From contig NZ_CP073318.1 of the NCBI RefSeq assembly GCF_018263855.1, forward strand, positions 4,216,001-4,280,000: a DNA stretch of 64,000 nt, given 5' to 3'. Positions within the stretch are counted from its first letter, which is position 1. Each line of letters begins with the position of its first letter. Below the pieces are notes generated by a model. It was given only the letters and a program-made list of their open reading frames with translations. It had not been told where the DNA came from and did not search any database. Of the stretch, positions 17,391 through 26,299 are shown piece by piece. Source of the stretch: Kutzneria sp. CA-103260 (GTDB lineage Bacteria > Actinomycetota > Actinomycetes > Mycobacteriales > Pseudonocardiaceae). The position numbers and the translations under genes were made by a program.

Positions 17391-17939
17391 CTAGAGAAGC
17401 ACGCCCAGCAGCGCGCCGGCGATCAGGAAGGGGCCGTAGGGAATGGTCGCCTTCCGTCGGCCGCGAACAGTCAGCGCCACGCCGGCGATCCCGCCCAGCA
17501 ACACACCGGCGAAGCAGCCGAACAGCAGCGCCGACCACGACAGGTAGCCGAGGGCCAAGCCGATGAGGCCGGCGAGTTTGACGTCGCCGAGGCCCATGGC
17601 GGACGGCTGGGCGGTGGCCAGCACCAGGAAGAACACCAGCAGCAGCACGCCGCCGATGCCGGCTCGGGCCAGGGGCCAGAAGTCGTGCCGCCACAACGAA
17701 GACGCTGCCAGCAGGGCGGCGACCACGGGGTACGAGGGCAGCACGATGAGGTTGGGCAGCCGGCGGCGTTCGAGGTCGATCACGGCCAGCACGACACCGG
17801 CCAGGACGAAGTAGAGGTAGGCGGGCAGGGAAGGCGGCGGGATCCGCACAGCGGTGGCGGCCAGCAGCACGACGGCGGCCGGCACGGCGAACCGCCGGAT
17901 CCTCACGTTCCGGTCGGGCAACGACTCGGCGACGACCAT
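17391..17939 (-). CDS. Prepilin peptidase, A24 family (type IV leader peptidase domain only)
   Basis: A 182-residue, almost entirely hydrophobic protein with about six membrane segments. The two catalytic aspartates are in AVIDLERRRLPN (Asp55) and in GLGDVKLAG (Asp119), the GxGDxK motif of A24 aspartic peptidases. It lacks the N-terminal methylase domain and CxxC motifs of full PilD, as usual in actinobacteria. It would cleave prepilin-like signal peptides for Flp/tight-adherence pili or pseudopili; no pilin gene is in this window. The ATG at 17939 follows GGTGGG; an in-frame start 9 codons upstream is possible. Confidence 0.88.
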   Translation of the reverse strand: MVVAESLPDRNVRIRRFAVPAAVVLLAATAVRIPPPSLPAYLYFVLAGVVLAVIDLERRRLPNLIVLPSYPVVAALLAASSLWRHDFWPLARAGIGGVLLLVFFLVLATAQPSAMGLGDVKLAGLIGLALGYLSWSALLFGCFAGVLLGGIAGVALTVRGRRKATIPYGPFLIAGALLGVLL

Positions 17940-18062
17940 GTCCCACCCCCACAGCAGGTGTAGCACAGACAGCGCCGAATCGGGGCCTCAGCCATAAGGC
18001 CGAGGCCATCGGACGACACGGGGCTGTTCGGCCGAGGCGGCGGGTGGACGATCGCCGGCAGG

Positions 18063-18581
18063 GTGAGGCCCGTGATTCCCTCCCTGGTCCACCAGGCCGC
18101 CACCTACGTCACCGCGGACCCGCTGGTGGTGGCCGGCCTGCTGGTCGGCTGCCCGTTGTTCGCCTGGCTGGGCCGGCTGGTCGGCCGCCGGCGCGGCTGG
18201 TCGACGACGCCGGCCGCGGTGGCGGGAGCGGGTCTGGCGCTGGCACTCGCGGTCACGCTGTGCCGGGTGCCGCCTCAGACCTACGGCTCGGTCCGGCCGT
18301 TCTGCCTGTTCAACGGCTTCTTCCTGATCGGGACCAACGAGCTGCTCAACGCCCTGATGCTGACGCCGTTCGCGTTCTTCGCGGTGCTGGCCACCCGCAA
18401 CCCGCCGGCGGTGATGCTGGTGTCGATCACGCTGAGCGGCCTGATCGAGCTGACGCAGGCCGTCACCGGCGCGGGCGTCTGCGAGACCCAGGACTTCCTG
18501 AACAACAGCGCCGGGGCGATCGCGGCGGCCATCGCGGGCTGGGCGGTCACGACGCTGGACCGGGAGCCGGCCGAGGTATGA
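18063..18581 (+). CDS. VanZ-like membrane protein
   Basis: 172 residues with about five membrane segments. The order NELLNALMLTPFAFFAV, then SGLIELTQ, then CETQDFLNNSAGAIAAAI follows the VanZ-like family (the NxxxFxPxG, E.xQ and D...NxxG elements). VanZ confers low-level teicoplanin resistance in enterococci, but most actinobacterial members have no known role. GTG starts at 18063 or 18072 are both possible. It is divergent from the prepilin peptidase, 123 bases away, and followed by a strongly structured terminator region. Confidence 0.8.
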   Translation: MRPVIPSLVHQAATYVTADPLVVAGLLVGCPLFAWLGRLVGRRRGWSTTPAAVAGAGLALALAVTLCRVPPQTYGSVRPFCLFNGFFLIGTNELLNALMLTPFAFFAVLATRNPPAVMLVSITLSGLIELTQAVTGAGVCETQDFLNNSAGAIAAAIAGWAVTTLDREPAEV

Positions 18582-18583
18582 CA

Positions 18584-18705
18584 GCGGCCCCGCACGCCTT
18601 CCTCCCCAGCCGGGCGGCTTCCCCCCGAAGCGGCCGGCATGGTGCGCACGGGGCCGCCTGCCGGCGGGCTCGCCCCCAGGGAGCCCGCCCAGCCCCGGGA
18701 GTGAA
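18584..18705 (+). terminator. Cluster of GC hairpins after the VanZ-like gene
   Basis: Three stacked inverted repeats begin 3 bases after the stop codon: a 9-bp pair GCGGCCCCG/CGGGGCCGC (18584 and 18649) enclosing a CGGCTTC..GAAGCGG hairpin; a perfect 9-bp stem with 9-base loop at 18663-18689; and CCCGGG-AGTGAA-CCCGGG just after. Such stacking suggests a strong transcription block. The AT-rich 18730-18745 that follows may belong to the promoter of the XRE gene. Confidence 0.6.
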
Positions 18706-18844
18706 CCCGGGAGCCCAGAACGCCACTCACGCTACAATATAATTAACCGATTCCGATCTCGTTCACTCGGATGGCCCAACCGCCTGTACCACGATTCGCT
18801 TCCCTGGTTAACATCGGGCCCGTTCACGCAACGAGGGAGGCGCC

Positions 18845-19324
18845 GTGGACGGCAGCGAGGGGGCTGCGCAGCCGGAGTTCGTCCTGGCCCGCCGGCTCAA
18901 CCACCTGTTCAACACCACCGTGAAGGCCGTCGACAAGCGCGGCCGGCCGGTGCGCTACTCCACGCCCGAGGTGGCCGCGGCGATCAGCGACGACCCGTCG
19001 CACCCGATCTCCATCTCCCGGGTGACGCTGTGGAAGGTCCGCGAGGGCAAGGCCAATCCGACCATGGAGAAGGTCCGGGCCATCGCCAAGTTCTTCGACG
19101 ACCACCGCGCGGACGGCGCGCCCCGGGTGACGGCGGCCTGGTTGCTGGCCGACGGCGACGACGAGTCCGGGAGCCCGGACGCGCTGCCGGAGCGGGCCGA
19201 GCAGGTGCGGGCCATCGCCATGCGGGCCGGCCGGATGAGCCCGGACCGGCTGCGCATGCTGGTGGAGATGATCGAAGTGATCGACCCGGGCGGCGGCGAG
19301 CCGCTGCCGAGCGTCGGGGGCTGA
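18845..19324 (+). CDS. XRE-type helix-turn-helix regulator (partner of an ImmA-like peptidase)
   Basis: 159 residues. The segment PVRYSTPEVAAAISDDPSHP then ISISRVTLWKVREGKANPTM resembles an XRE helix-turn-helix in which the recognition helix is followed by G(K/R)xNPTxxxxxAIAxFF. The C-terminal half (MRAGRMSPDRLRMLVEMIEV) is helical. A GTG start at 18845 has GAGGGAGG 6-7 bases upstream. The metallopeptidase gene begins 7 bases after its stop. Together with the following membrane protein this is a recurring actinobacterial set; by analogy with ImmR/ImmA the peptidase may cleave this repressor. Confidence 0.8.
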   Translation: MDGSEGAAQPEFVLARRLNHLFNTTVKAVDKRGRPVRYSTPEVAAAISDDPSHPISISRVTLWKVREGKANPTMEKVRAIAKFFDDHRADGAPRVTAAWLLADGDDESGSPDALPERAEQVRAIAMRAGRMSPDRLRMLVEMIEVIDPGGGEPLPSVGG

Positions 19325-19331
19325 GCCGCCG

Positions 19332-19877
19332 ATGCGTTTCCCCCGCCGCGACAACGGCTCCAGCGAGCGCGAGCTGCGCAGGCGCTGCCGCGGCCTGCTG
19401 CGCGAACTGGACGTGCAGCCGCCGCTGGACGTGCACGAGTTCTGCGCCCGGCTGGCGGTGGTGCGCGGCCGGCCGATCCGGCTGGTGCCCTACCCGCTGT
19501 GGGCCGATGGGCCGTTCGGGCTGTGGTTCAAGGGCCGCAACGCCGACTTCATCGTCTACCAGGAACACACCACCAAGCCGCACCAGCGGCACATCATCCT
19601 GCACGAGGTCGGCCACATCCTGGCCGACCACCCGTCCGACGAGGGCGCGGGCGAGCTGTCCGAACTGCTGGCCGGCCCGGCGGCCGAACTGCCGGAGCCA
19701 CCGGACTCGCTGCGCTGCCGGACCGCGTACGACCAGCGCGAGGAGCGGGAGGCGGAGACCGTGGCGACGATCATCCTGGAGTGGGCGTCGATCCTGGACG
19801 CGATGCGCATCCCGCAGAGTTCCGACGCGGCCGAGGGTGTCGACGCCGCGCTGAGCGACCGGCTGGGCTGGCTGTGA
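19332..19877 (+). CDS. ImmA/IrrE-family metallo-endopeptidase
   Basis: 181 residues. HIILHEVGHILADH contains the HExxH zinc motif (His91, Glu92, His95), and the downstream acidic helix REEREAETVATIILEWA supplies the third-ligand Glu in the usual ExEA context. The N-terminal 40 residues (RELRRRCRGLLRELDV...DVHEFCARLA) match the helical start of this family. It is commonly labelled a toxin component, but the better-supported role is site-specific cleavage of a cognate XRE repressor. It is preceded 7 bases away by such an XRE gene and overlaps the next gene by 4 bases. Confidence 0.85.
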   Translation: MRFPRRDNGSSERELRRRCRGLLRELDVQPPLDVHEFCARLAVVRGRPIRLVPYPLWADGPFGLWFKGRNADFIVYQEHTTKPHQRHIILHEVGHILADHPSDEGAGELSELLAGPAAELPEPPDSLRCRTAYDQREEREAETVATIILEWASILDAMRIPQSSDAAEGVDAALSDRLGWL

Positions 19878-20968
19878 ACCCGGACCTGTCGTTCCAGGTG
19901 TACGCCGCGACCGCCGTGGGCGTCTGGAAGGGGGCGCAGCTGGTCCGCACCCCGCGGCGGATCTCGCTGTGGTTCGTGGTGGCCTGCTTCCTGGTGTCGG
20001 CGGTGGCCTTCGCGGTGCTGCCGCAGGCCGGGGTCGGCATCGAGGGCGGGGTGTCCGGCGCGGGCCCGATCTGGCTGATGTGGCTGGGCAACGCACTGCT
20101 GCTGACCATGCTGTACTCGCTGATCTGTGTGTTCGTCTTCTCCGCCGGGCAAGGGAGGCAGGCGTGGCGGCAGGCGGTGCGGGAGGCGGTGCGGCTGGTG
20201 CTCACGCTGGCCGTGCTGGGCATGCTGGCCGCGACGGTGCCGCAGTCGCTGGCCCCGGACGCCTATCCGCGGGCCACGCTGGACGCGTTTCGCTTCGTCG
20301 CCAACGCCTACACCGTCTACGGCGTGATCACCTGCATCGTGTGGATGCACCGGCACACCCGGATCACCCAGCGCTGGCTGGCCTGGGGGCTGGCGGTGGC
20401 CTCGGCCGGGCTGGCGGTGATCGGCCTCGGCTCGGCGCTGATCGCCGTGTCGATGGTGATCCGGCTGGCCGAGCCGGACACGGCGGTCGTCCTGGAGCTG
20501 CCGGGCGTGGTGGTGGGCGTCGGCAACATGGTGGTGTTGGCCGGCTTCATCCTGCCGGGGGCCCGGGTTCGCTGGGTGGCGGCCAAGGTGTGGTGGCGGC
20601 ACCTGCGGGACTATCACCAACTCCGTCCACTGTGGACAATGCTGCACGCGGCGTTCCCGGAGGACGCGCTCAACCGCGCGCCGGCCAGCGCCTGGCGGGA
20701 CATGCTGAGCGTGCGGGCGGTGAACCGCCGGTTCTACCGCCGGGTCATCGAGTGCCGGGACGGCCTGGTGCGGGCCAGCGGCCGGCTGGGCGCCGACAGC
20801 CCGGCCGATCCGGTCGCGCTCGCCGCGTGGCTGCGTGGCACGCTGGGCGATCATTCGGGCCCGCATGAATCAGCCGAGGCGCGGCCGCTGGCGGTGCCGG
20901 CCGACGGCGGCCTGGAGTCCGACGTCCGTGAACTTGTCGCACTGTCAAGGGAACTTCGGGTCGCATGA
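19874..20968 (+). CDS. Multi-pass membrane protein, MAB_1171c type
   Basis: 364 residues. About seven hydrophobic segments lie in the first 215 residues (ISLWFVVACFLVSAVAF, PIWLMWLGNALLLTML and others). A soluble tail follows from about residue 225, with WRHLRDYHQLRPLWTML, FPEDALN and RFYRRVIECRDGLV. This pattern is that of actinobacterial MAB_1171c-like putative transporters that sit beside XRE and ImmA genes. The GTG start at 19874 overlaps the peptidase stop, and the stop overlaps the next ATG at 20965, so four genes form one coupled run. Substrate and direction are unknown. Confidence 0.75.
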   Translation: MNPDLSFQVYAATAVGVWKGAQLVRTPRRISLWFVVACFLVSAVAFAVLPQAGVGIEGGVSGAGPIWLMWLGNALLLTMLYSLICVFVFSAGQGRQAWRQAVREAVRLVLTLAVLGMLAATVPQSLAPDAYPRATLDAFRFVANAYTVYGVITCIVWMHRHTRITQRWLAWGLAVASAGLAVIGLGSALIAVSMVIRLAEPDTAVVLELPGVVVGVGNMVVLAGFILPGARVRWVAAKVWWRHLRDYHQLRPLWTMLHAAFPEDALNRAPASAWRDMLSVRAVNRRFYRRVIECRDGLVRASGRLGADSPADPVALAAWLRGTLGDHSGPHESAEARPLAVPADGGLESDVRELVALSRELRVA

Positions 20969-22131
20969 GCCGGATCCTGGTCATCGGCGGCGGAGTCGCC
21001 GGCCTGACGACGGCCATCGCGCTGCGCCATGCCGGGCTGAGCGCCACCGTGTGTGAGGCGCATCCGACCGGCGCCGACGGCCGGGGCGCGTTCCTGACGA
21101 TCATGGCCAACGGCCGAGACGCGCTGCGGGCCGTCGACGCCGAACACCTTGTGCTGGAGCGGTCGTTCGCCTCCAGGCAGGTGCGCATGCGCGATAGCCA
21201 CGACCGTGGGCTGGGCGTGCTCACCATCCCCACTCCCGATCCCGACCACGGCCCGCGCACGATGCGCCGTGCCGACCTGTACCGGGCGCTGGCCGACGAG
21301 GCGGTGCGGCGCGGCGTCGAGATCGAGCACGGCAAGCGGCTGGTCGGGGCGCGCCATCACGGTGGTGTGACGGCGTTTTTCGCCGAGGACAGCCGCATCG
21401 GCGGGGACCTGCTGATCGGTGCCGACGGCGTGCGCTCGACCACCCGGTCCCTGATCGACCCGAAAGCGCCGCAACCGGAGTACACCGGCTGGCACAGCGT
21501 GATGGGCGCGGTCCGCGACGCACTGCCGGCCGACGACTACGACAGCTACTACATGTACTTCGGCCGCCGGGCCACCTGCGGGCACATCACCGCCCCGGAC
21601 GGCGAGACCTGGTGGTTCGCCAATCTGCCGTGCGGCGAACAGGAACTGGCCGGCGCCTCGCCCACGGAGCTACGCCGCCGGCTCGGCGACCTGTTCGCCG
21701 GCGACCGGATCGGCACTGTGCGAGCGATCCGGGCCACCGGCGACGACCAGATCACCGCCGCCGCCTGCTATCAGCTGCCCACCGTGCCGACCTGGTCCCG
21801 TGCCGGCATGACCCTCGTCGGCGACGCGTTGCACGTGGCCTCGCCGTCGACCACGCAGGGCGCTTCCATGGCCATCGAGGACGGTGTCACGTTGGCCATG
21901 TGCCTGCGCGACATCCCCGACACCACAGCCGCGCTGCACGCCTACGAGCGGCTGCGCCGCGAGCGCGTGGAACGCGTGGTGCGAACCGGTTTCCGCCGGC
22001 CCGGGCCGCGCCTGCCCGGGCCGTTGCGCCGATTGCTGCGCGACCGGGCCGTCGCCCGGCGCACCCGTCACCCCGACACCGACTGGCTGCACCTGCACCA
22101 CATCGACTGGGGCGGCGGCGTCAGCCTCTGA
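20965..22131 (+). CDS. FAD-dependent monooxygenase (PHBH fold)
   Basis: 388 residues. The N-terminal ILVIGGGVAGLTTAIALRHAG is the FAD dinucleotide-binding GxGxxG; LIGADGVRSTTR is the DG motif; LVGDALHVASPSTTQGASMA is the GD motif that binds the ribityl chain. It is a single-component flavin hydroxylase or epoxidase in the cytosol, substrate unknown. Its ATG overlaps the stop of the membrane protein gene, which ties it to the XRE/ImmA run. Its 3' end overlaps the convergent MpaB-type gene by 11 bases. Confidence 0.88.
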   Translation: MSRILVIGGGVAGLTTAIALRHAGLSATVCEAHPTGADGRGAFLTIMANGRDALRAVDAEHLVLERSFASRQVRMRDSHDRGLGVLTIPTPDPDHGPRTMRRADLYRALADEAVRRGVEIEHGKRLVGARHHGGVTAFFAEDSRIGGDLLIGADGVRSTTRSLIDPKAPQPEYTGWHSVMGAVRDALPADDYDSYYMYFGRRATCGHITAPDGETWWFANLPCGEQELAGASPTELRRRLGDLFAGDRIGTVRAIRATGDDQITAAACYQLPTVPTWSRAGMTLVGDALHVASPSTTQGASMAIEDGVTLAMCLRDIPDTTAALHAYERLRRERVERVVRTGFRRPGPRLPGPLRRLLRDRAVARRTRHPDTDWLHLHHIDWGGGVSL

Positions 22132-22951
22132 GCACGGCGATCGGCAGCAGGTCCTCCTCGGTCACCGTGGACAGGTCGATCCGCGGCAGGTCGACGGTCT
22201 GCGAGCGGTCGATGCCGAAGACCGCGGCCACCTCCGGGTCCAGCAGGTCGGCGGTGGCCGCCACCAGCTCCTCCATCGGGATGTCCTTGACCCGCAGGGA
22301 GCGGTTCTCCTGGAACACCTCGTGCGCCTCCGGCGTCACCGTCAGCTCGTTGGCGATGATGCCGGCGTACTCGGCCTCCAACGCGTCGTAGCTGCCGGGC
22401 AGCACCGGCGTGGTGCCGAAGACGTAGCCGACCGTGCGCACCGCGTCCGCGCAGTAACCGTCCCGTTCGGACTCACTGAGCCGGCCGATCTGCTTCTCCT
22501 GCGCGGCAAGCAGGTGGTGGATGAGCACGGTGTAGACGCGGGTCGTCAGCTCCGGGTCGTTGGCCGTCCACTCGCGACCGTCCGCGTCGATCCCCCGCAG
22601 CCGGGAATGCGCTTCCCACGCTCCCCGGCGCTGGGCCTCGACCTGCTCGGTGTCGCCGAAGATGGCCACCAGCATGCCCCGGGTCAGCTGGCGGAACTCG
22701 TTGAAGTTGGCTCGGCGGGCCATGGCCATCGAGATGGACTGTCGCATGTGGTCGATCAGCACCAGCGTGGTGAACGCCGACCAGCCGCCGAGCACGGTCG
22801 GCAGCCACGGCGCGCAGTACCGGCGCAGGATCGAGTCGTCACCGACGAGGCCGTCGTCGACCGGACGTGTGCGGGGCGTGTCGAAGCCGTCACGCAGCGG
22901 TCTCAGTGAGGTCAGGACAGCGGCAGGTGCAGGGGAGTTGACCGGCGACAA
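22121..22951 (-). CDS. Oxygenase of the MpaB/DUF2236 family
   Basis: 276 residues. The text LRRYCAPWLPTVLGGWSAFTTLVLIDHM, then FRQLTRGMLVAIFGDTEQVE, then VYTVLIHHLLAAQEKQIGRL is typical of DUF2236, the family of rubber oxygenase Lcp and fungal MpaB, which bind haem b and cleave or oxidise hydrophobic substrates. A TTG start at 22951 is chosen because AAGGAG lies 8 bases upstream; no ATG or GTG fits as well. There is no signal peptide, so unlike Lcp it should be cytosolic. Substrate unknown. Confidence 0.78.
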   Translation of the reverse strand: MSPVNSPAPAAVLTSLRPLRDGFDTPRTRPVDDGLVGDDSILRRYCAPWLPTVLGGWSAFTTLVLIDHMRQSISMAMARRANFNEFRQLTRGMLVAIFGDTEQVEAQRRGAWEAHSRLRGIDADGREWTANDPELTTRVYTVLIHHLLAAQEKQIGRLSESERDGYCADAVRTVGYVFGTTPVLPGSYDALEAEYAGIIANELTVTPEAHEVFQENRSLRVKDIPMEELVAATADLLDPEVAAVFGIDRSQTVDLPRIDLSTVTEEDLLPIAVLRG

Positions 22952-23257
22952 CGTTGCGTCTCCTTCTCGTGGACATCGCACCGGCGCAGGGGAGCGAACG
23001 GGGCGGCCCGCGCGAGACGAGCCGGACGTCAGTGTCCGGTGGGCAATCCCCCAGTCGCCTCGACGTGTCGCGCGTCGGCACACAGAAGGTACCCAGGCGA
23101 CCGGGCATCGTCGACCATCTGTGGCCATCGTTGGGCAACAACCACTCTCGGTTGACGGGCCGCCGCGTGCAGTGATCGGGGCGTCACCATGTAACGACCA
23201 CGGTGCGTCGGCAGACAACAGCGGGCAGTGGCCGGTCACGACGAAGGGGCGTCCGCC
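22952..23257. other. 306-base intergenic region between divergent genes
   Basis: Between the divergently oriented MpaB-type and F420-type oxidoreductase genes. It must hold both promoters. I see no convincing protein, RNA or long palindrome; both strands have short open stretches without coding-type third-position bias. Confidence 0.5.
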
Positions 23258-24430
23258 GTGAAGATCGATCTGTTCAACGAGATCCAGAATCCCCGGCCCT
23301 GGCCGGACGGCCACGAGCAGCACCGCTTCCGGCGCGCCGTGGAGCAGGCGAAACTGGCCGACCGGCTGGGCTACGGCTGCTGGTGGCAGGTGGAGCACCA
23401 CGGGGCCGGCGAGTTCAGCCTGTCCTCGGCCCCGGAACTGGTGCTGGCGGCGATCGCCCAGCACACCAACCGAATCCGACTAGGCCACTCGGCCGTGTTG
23501 GCCCCCGGCCGTTTCAACCACCCGATCCGCGTCGCCGAGCGGGCGGCGACGCTGGACCACCTCAGCGGCGGCCGGGTGGAGCTGGGCCTGACCCGGTCGA
23601 CCATCCCGGAGTGGCGGCTGTTCACCATCTCCCCCGAGCAGGCGCGGGCGCAGACCGCCGAGGCGTTCGCGATGATTCCCGAGATGTGGACCAGCGATGA
23701 ATTCTCGTACCACAGCGAGAACTACGCCATCGACAACGTCCGCATCGGACCGAAGCCGCTGCAGCGGCCGCACCCGCCGCTGTGGCAGGCGGCGGCCAGC
23801 CCGACCTCGTTCGAGGAGGCCGGCCGGCGCGGCGTCGGCGTGCTGGGCACGACGATGTGGGAGTCGCTGGAACGGGTCGGCCGGATGATCAAGCTGTACC
23901 GGGCCGCGGCCGAGTCCTGCGCCGACCCGGTCGGCTCGTTCGTGAACAACCAGGTCGGCTACTTCACATTCGTGCACTGCGCGGAGACCGACGAGCAGGC
24001 CATGCGCAACGGCGCCGCCGCGGCCGCCGCCTGGTACACCGTGACCGCGCTGCGCTTCTTCGAGGCCGCCACCGAGTTCGCCACCACCATGCGGCGGCAC
24101 CAGGAGGTGCTCGACTCCCCCGACGGCGGCGGGCTCACCGGCGACTTCCTGCGCGGCGAGGCCGACAACGCGCCGACTCCGGCCCAGCTGCTGATCGGCC
24201 GTGTGCTGGAGGGCGAGGACGTGCCCGAGGACGAGTTGTTCACGGTGCTCAGCGCCCAGCAGTCGCTGATCGTCGGCAGCCCCGACACCTGCCGCGAGAA
24301 GCTGCGCGCCTACGCCGACCTGGGCATCGACCGGCTGATGTGCCTGCACCAGATCGGCAGCGTGCCGGACGAGGCGGTGGACACCAGCATCCGCCTGATC
24401 GGCGAGCTGATCCCGGAGTTCGACCGCTAG
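23258..24430 (+). CDS. LLM-class flavin/F420-dependent oxidoreductase
   Basis: 390 residues of luciferase-like TIM barrel. Recognisable blocks: KLADRLGYGCWWQVEHHG (strand 2 loop), HTNRIRLGHSAVLAPGRFNHPIRVAERAA, LDHLSGGRVELGLTRS, and the late IVGSPDTCREKLRAYADLGID. WWQVEHHG is close to the bacterial luciferase-like monooxygenase branch. The GTG at 23258 follows AAGGGG; a longer in-frame start at 23228 adds a non-conserved MAGHDEGASA. The methyltransferase gene begins 10 bases after its stop, so the two probably share a transcript. Confidence 0.85.
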   Translation: MKIDLFNEIQNPRPWPDGHEQHRFRRAVEQAKLADRLGYGCWWQVEHHGAGEFSLSSAPELVLAAIAQHTNRIRLGHSAVLAPGRFNHPIRVAERAATLDHLSGGRVELGLTRSTIPEWRLFTISPEQARAQTAEAFAMIPEMWTSDEFSYHSENYAIDNVRIGPKPLQRPHPPLWQAAASPTSFEEAGRRGVGVLGTTMWESLERVGRMIKLYRAAAESCADPVGSFVNNQVGYFTFVHCAETDEQAMRNGAAAAAAWYTVTALRFFEAATEFATTMRRHQEVLDSPDGGGLTGDFLRGEADNAPTPAQLLIGRVLEGEDVPEDELFTVLSAQQSLIVGSPDTCREKLRAYADLGIDRLMCLHQIGSVPDEAVDTSIRLIGELIPEFDR

Positions 24431-24440
24431 GGTGACCGGC

Positions 24441-25256
24441 ATGGAGCGACCGAGCTGGGCCCCGCCGGACGTGGACATCGAGCAGCCCAGCATCAGCCGG
24501 ATCTGGGACTGGTTCCTGGACGGCTCGCACAACTTCGCGGTGGACCGCAAGGTGGCCCGGCAGATGCTGCGGCTGATGCCCGAGGGCCCCCGGATGGCCC
24601 AGGCCAGCCGGGCGTTCCTGCGGCGGGCGGTGCGGATGTGCGCGGCGGCCGGGGTGACCCAGTTCCTGGACATCGGCTCGGGCATCCCGACCGTGGGCAA
24701 CGTGCACGAGATCGCCCGGCTGGCCGACCCGCGGGCCCGGGTGGTCTACGTGGACACCGATCCGGTGGCGGTGAGCCACACCCGGCAGCTGCTGGCCGGC
24801 GACCCGACCACCACGGTGCTGCGGGCCGATCTCCGCGAGCCGGAGGAGATCCTGGACAGTCCGGAGCTCAACGGCACGCTGGACCTGGACCGGCCGGTCG
24901 CGGTCATGCTGATCATGATCCTGCACTTCGTGCCCGACGAGGACGACCCGGCCCGGGTGCTGGCCCGGTTCCGGGACGCCCTGCCGGCCGGCAGCATGCT
25001 GGCCATCGCCCACGGCAGCCCGACCACCGAGAACATGCCGGACGAGCACCTGCACGGGGCCCGCGAGATGTACGAGCGGTCGGTGGCCCAGGTCCGGCTG
25101 CGCACCCGTCCCGAGGTCGAGGCGCTGTTCGACGGGTGGCAGCTGCTGGACCCGGGTGTGGTGTGGATTCCGGACTGGCGGCCGGATCCGAACGATGCCG
25201 GTCCCCGGTTCGACATTCCGAACGCCGGCTACGCGGGCGTGGCCGTCAAGCTCTGA
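24441..25256 (+). CDS. SAM-dependent methyltransferase, Sav2177/DUF574 family (second copy)
   Basis: 271 residues beginning MERPSWAPPDVDIEQPSISR, the family start; here the usual ARxYDYxLGG reads SRIWDWFLDGSHNFAVDR. The SAM motif is FLDIGSGIPTVGNVHEIAR, and VVYVDTDPVAVSHTRQLL follows. It is a paralogue of the gene ending at 9651. It lies 10 bases after the F420-type oxidoreductase and overlaps the convergent FAD monooxygenase by 28 bases. The methyl acceptor is unknown. Confidence 0.87.
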   Translation: MERPSWAPPDVDIEQPSISRIWDWFLDGSHNFAVDRKVARQMLRLMPEGPRMAQASRAFLRRAVRMCAAAGVTQFLDIGSGIPTVGNVHEIARLADPRARVVYVDTDPVAVSHTRQLLAGDPTTTVLRADLREPEEILDSPELNGTLDLDRPVAVMLIMILHFVPDEDDPARVLARFRDALPAGSMLAIAHGSPTTENMPDEHLHGAREMYERSVAQVRLRTRPEVEALFDGWQLLDPGVVWIPDWRPDPNDAGPRFDIPNAGYAGVAVKL

Positions 25257-26263
25257 GCATGGGCCCGGCCGATCTCCTGGTTCTCGGCCACGTACGGGCG
25301 CAGTTCGCGTTCGTACGCCGCGAAGGCGATCGCATGGTCGTCGCACGAGGCCAGCAGCCGGGCCAGGGTCCGGGCGCCGATCAGCGCCTGCGAAGTGCCC
25401 ATGCCGCTGGTCGGGGCCGCGCAGTAGCCGGCGTCGCCGACCAGGGCGACCCGGCCGCGGGACCAGCTGTCGACCCGCACCTGGCAGGTGGAGTCGAACC
25501 GGAAGTCGTCGGCGGTGGCCATCGCGTCGAGCAGGCGCGGGATTTCCCAGCCGTAGCCGGCGAAGGCGGCCCGCACCGCGGCCTCCTGCTCGGCCCGGGG
25601 ACGGCGGTCGAGCTCGGGTGAGTCCGTGGTGAAGGACATGCCGACGGTCAGCCGCTCGGGATCGTTGGCGCTGCACAGGTAGACCATCGCGCCGCTGTCT
25701 CGCCAGAGCAGTCCACGGTGCTCGAGCCCGAGGTGGTTGGGCAGGCTGAAGCCGGCGCCGGACAGGCCCAGGTGCACCAGGCCGTCCGCGCCGAACACCA
25801 GCCGGCGGACGTTGGAGTAGACGCCGTCGGCCCCGATCACCAGGTCGTAGTCGGCCGCCGGCATGCACTCGAACTCGACGTGACCGTCCTCAATGGACGT
25901 GATCGAGTCGCCGAAGACGTAGCGCACGCGGTCGGCGGTGATCTCGTGCAGCAGCCGGGTCAGCTCGCGCTTGGGCACCTCGACGTCGCTGGAGAACACC
26001 TCCCTCGGCAGCTCGCCGACCTTCGCGCCGGTCTCGTCCAGCACGGTGGTGCCGCGCATCCGGGTGTCGAGGCCGCGAATCCGGTCCTCGATGCCCAGAT
26101 CGGCCAGCACCGCGAAGGCGTCGCCGCGGAAGTCGATGTTGTAGCCGTTGTCGCGCAGCTCGCGGGCCCGCTCCACGACGGTCACGTCGTAGCCGGCCGC
26201 GGCCAGGAAGTAGGCGAGCGCGGGGCCGGCCACGCTCGCGCCGGAGATCAGCACCTTGGTCAC
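25229..26263 (-). CDS. FAD-dependent monooxygenase (TetX/PHBH-like)
   Basis: 344 residues. VLISGASVAGPALAYFLAAAG is the FAD-binding GxGxxG variant (GASVAG), seen often in actinobacterial TetX/aromatic monooxygenase homologues; LVIGADGVYSNVRR is the DG motif and ALVGDAGYCAAPTSGMGTSQ the GD motif. It is a cytosolic hydroxylase with unknown substrate. It starts 86 bases from the divergent TetR gene, with a double palindrome in between (26300-26324), so repression by that TetR and induction by the substrate is the likely scheme. Confidence 0.88.
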   Translation of the reverse strand: MTKVLISGASVAGPALAYFLAAAGYDVTVVERARELRDNGYNIDFRGDAFAVLADLGIEDRIRGLDTRMRGTTVLDETGAKVGELPREVFSSDVEVPKRELTRLLHEITADRVRYVFGDSITSIEDGHVEFECMPAADYDLVIGADGVYSNVRRLVFGADGLVHLGLSGAGFSLPNHLGLEHRGLLWRDSGAMVYLCSANDPERLTVGMSFTTDSPELDRRPRAEQEAAVRAAFAGYGWEIPRLLDAMATADDFRFDSTCQVRVDSWSRGRVALVGDAGYCAAPTSGMGTSQALIGARTLARLLASCDDHAIAFAAYERELRPYVAENQEIGRAHAQSLTATPA

Positions 26264-26299
26264 GGCTCCGACCGTAGCCCGGTCTTATCCACCCGGTCA

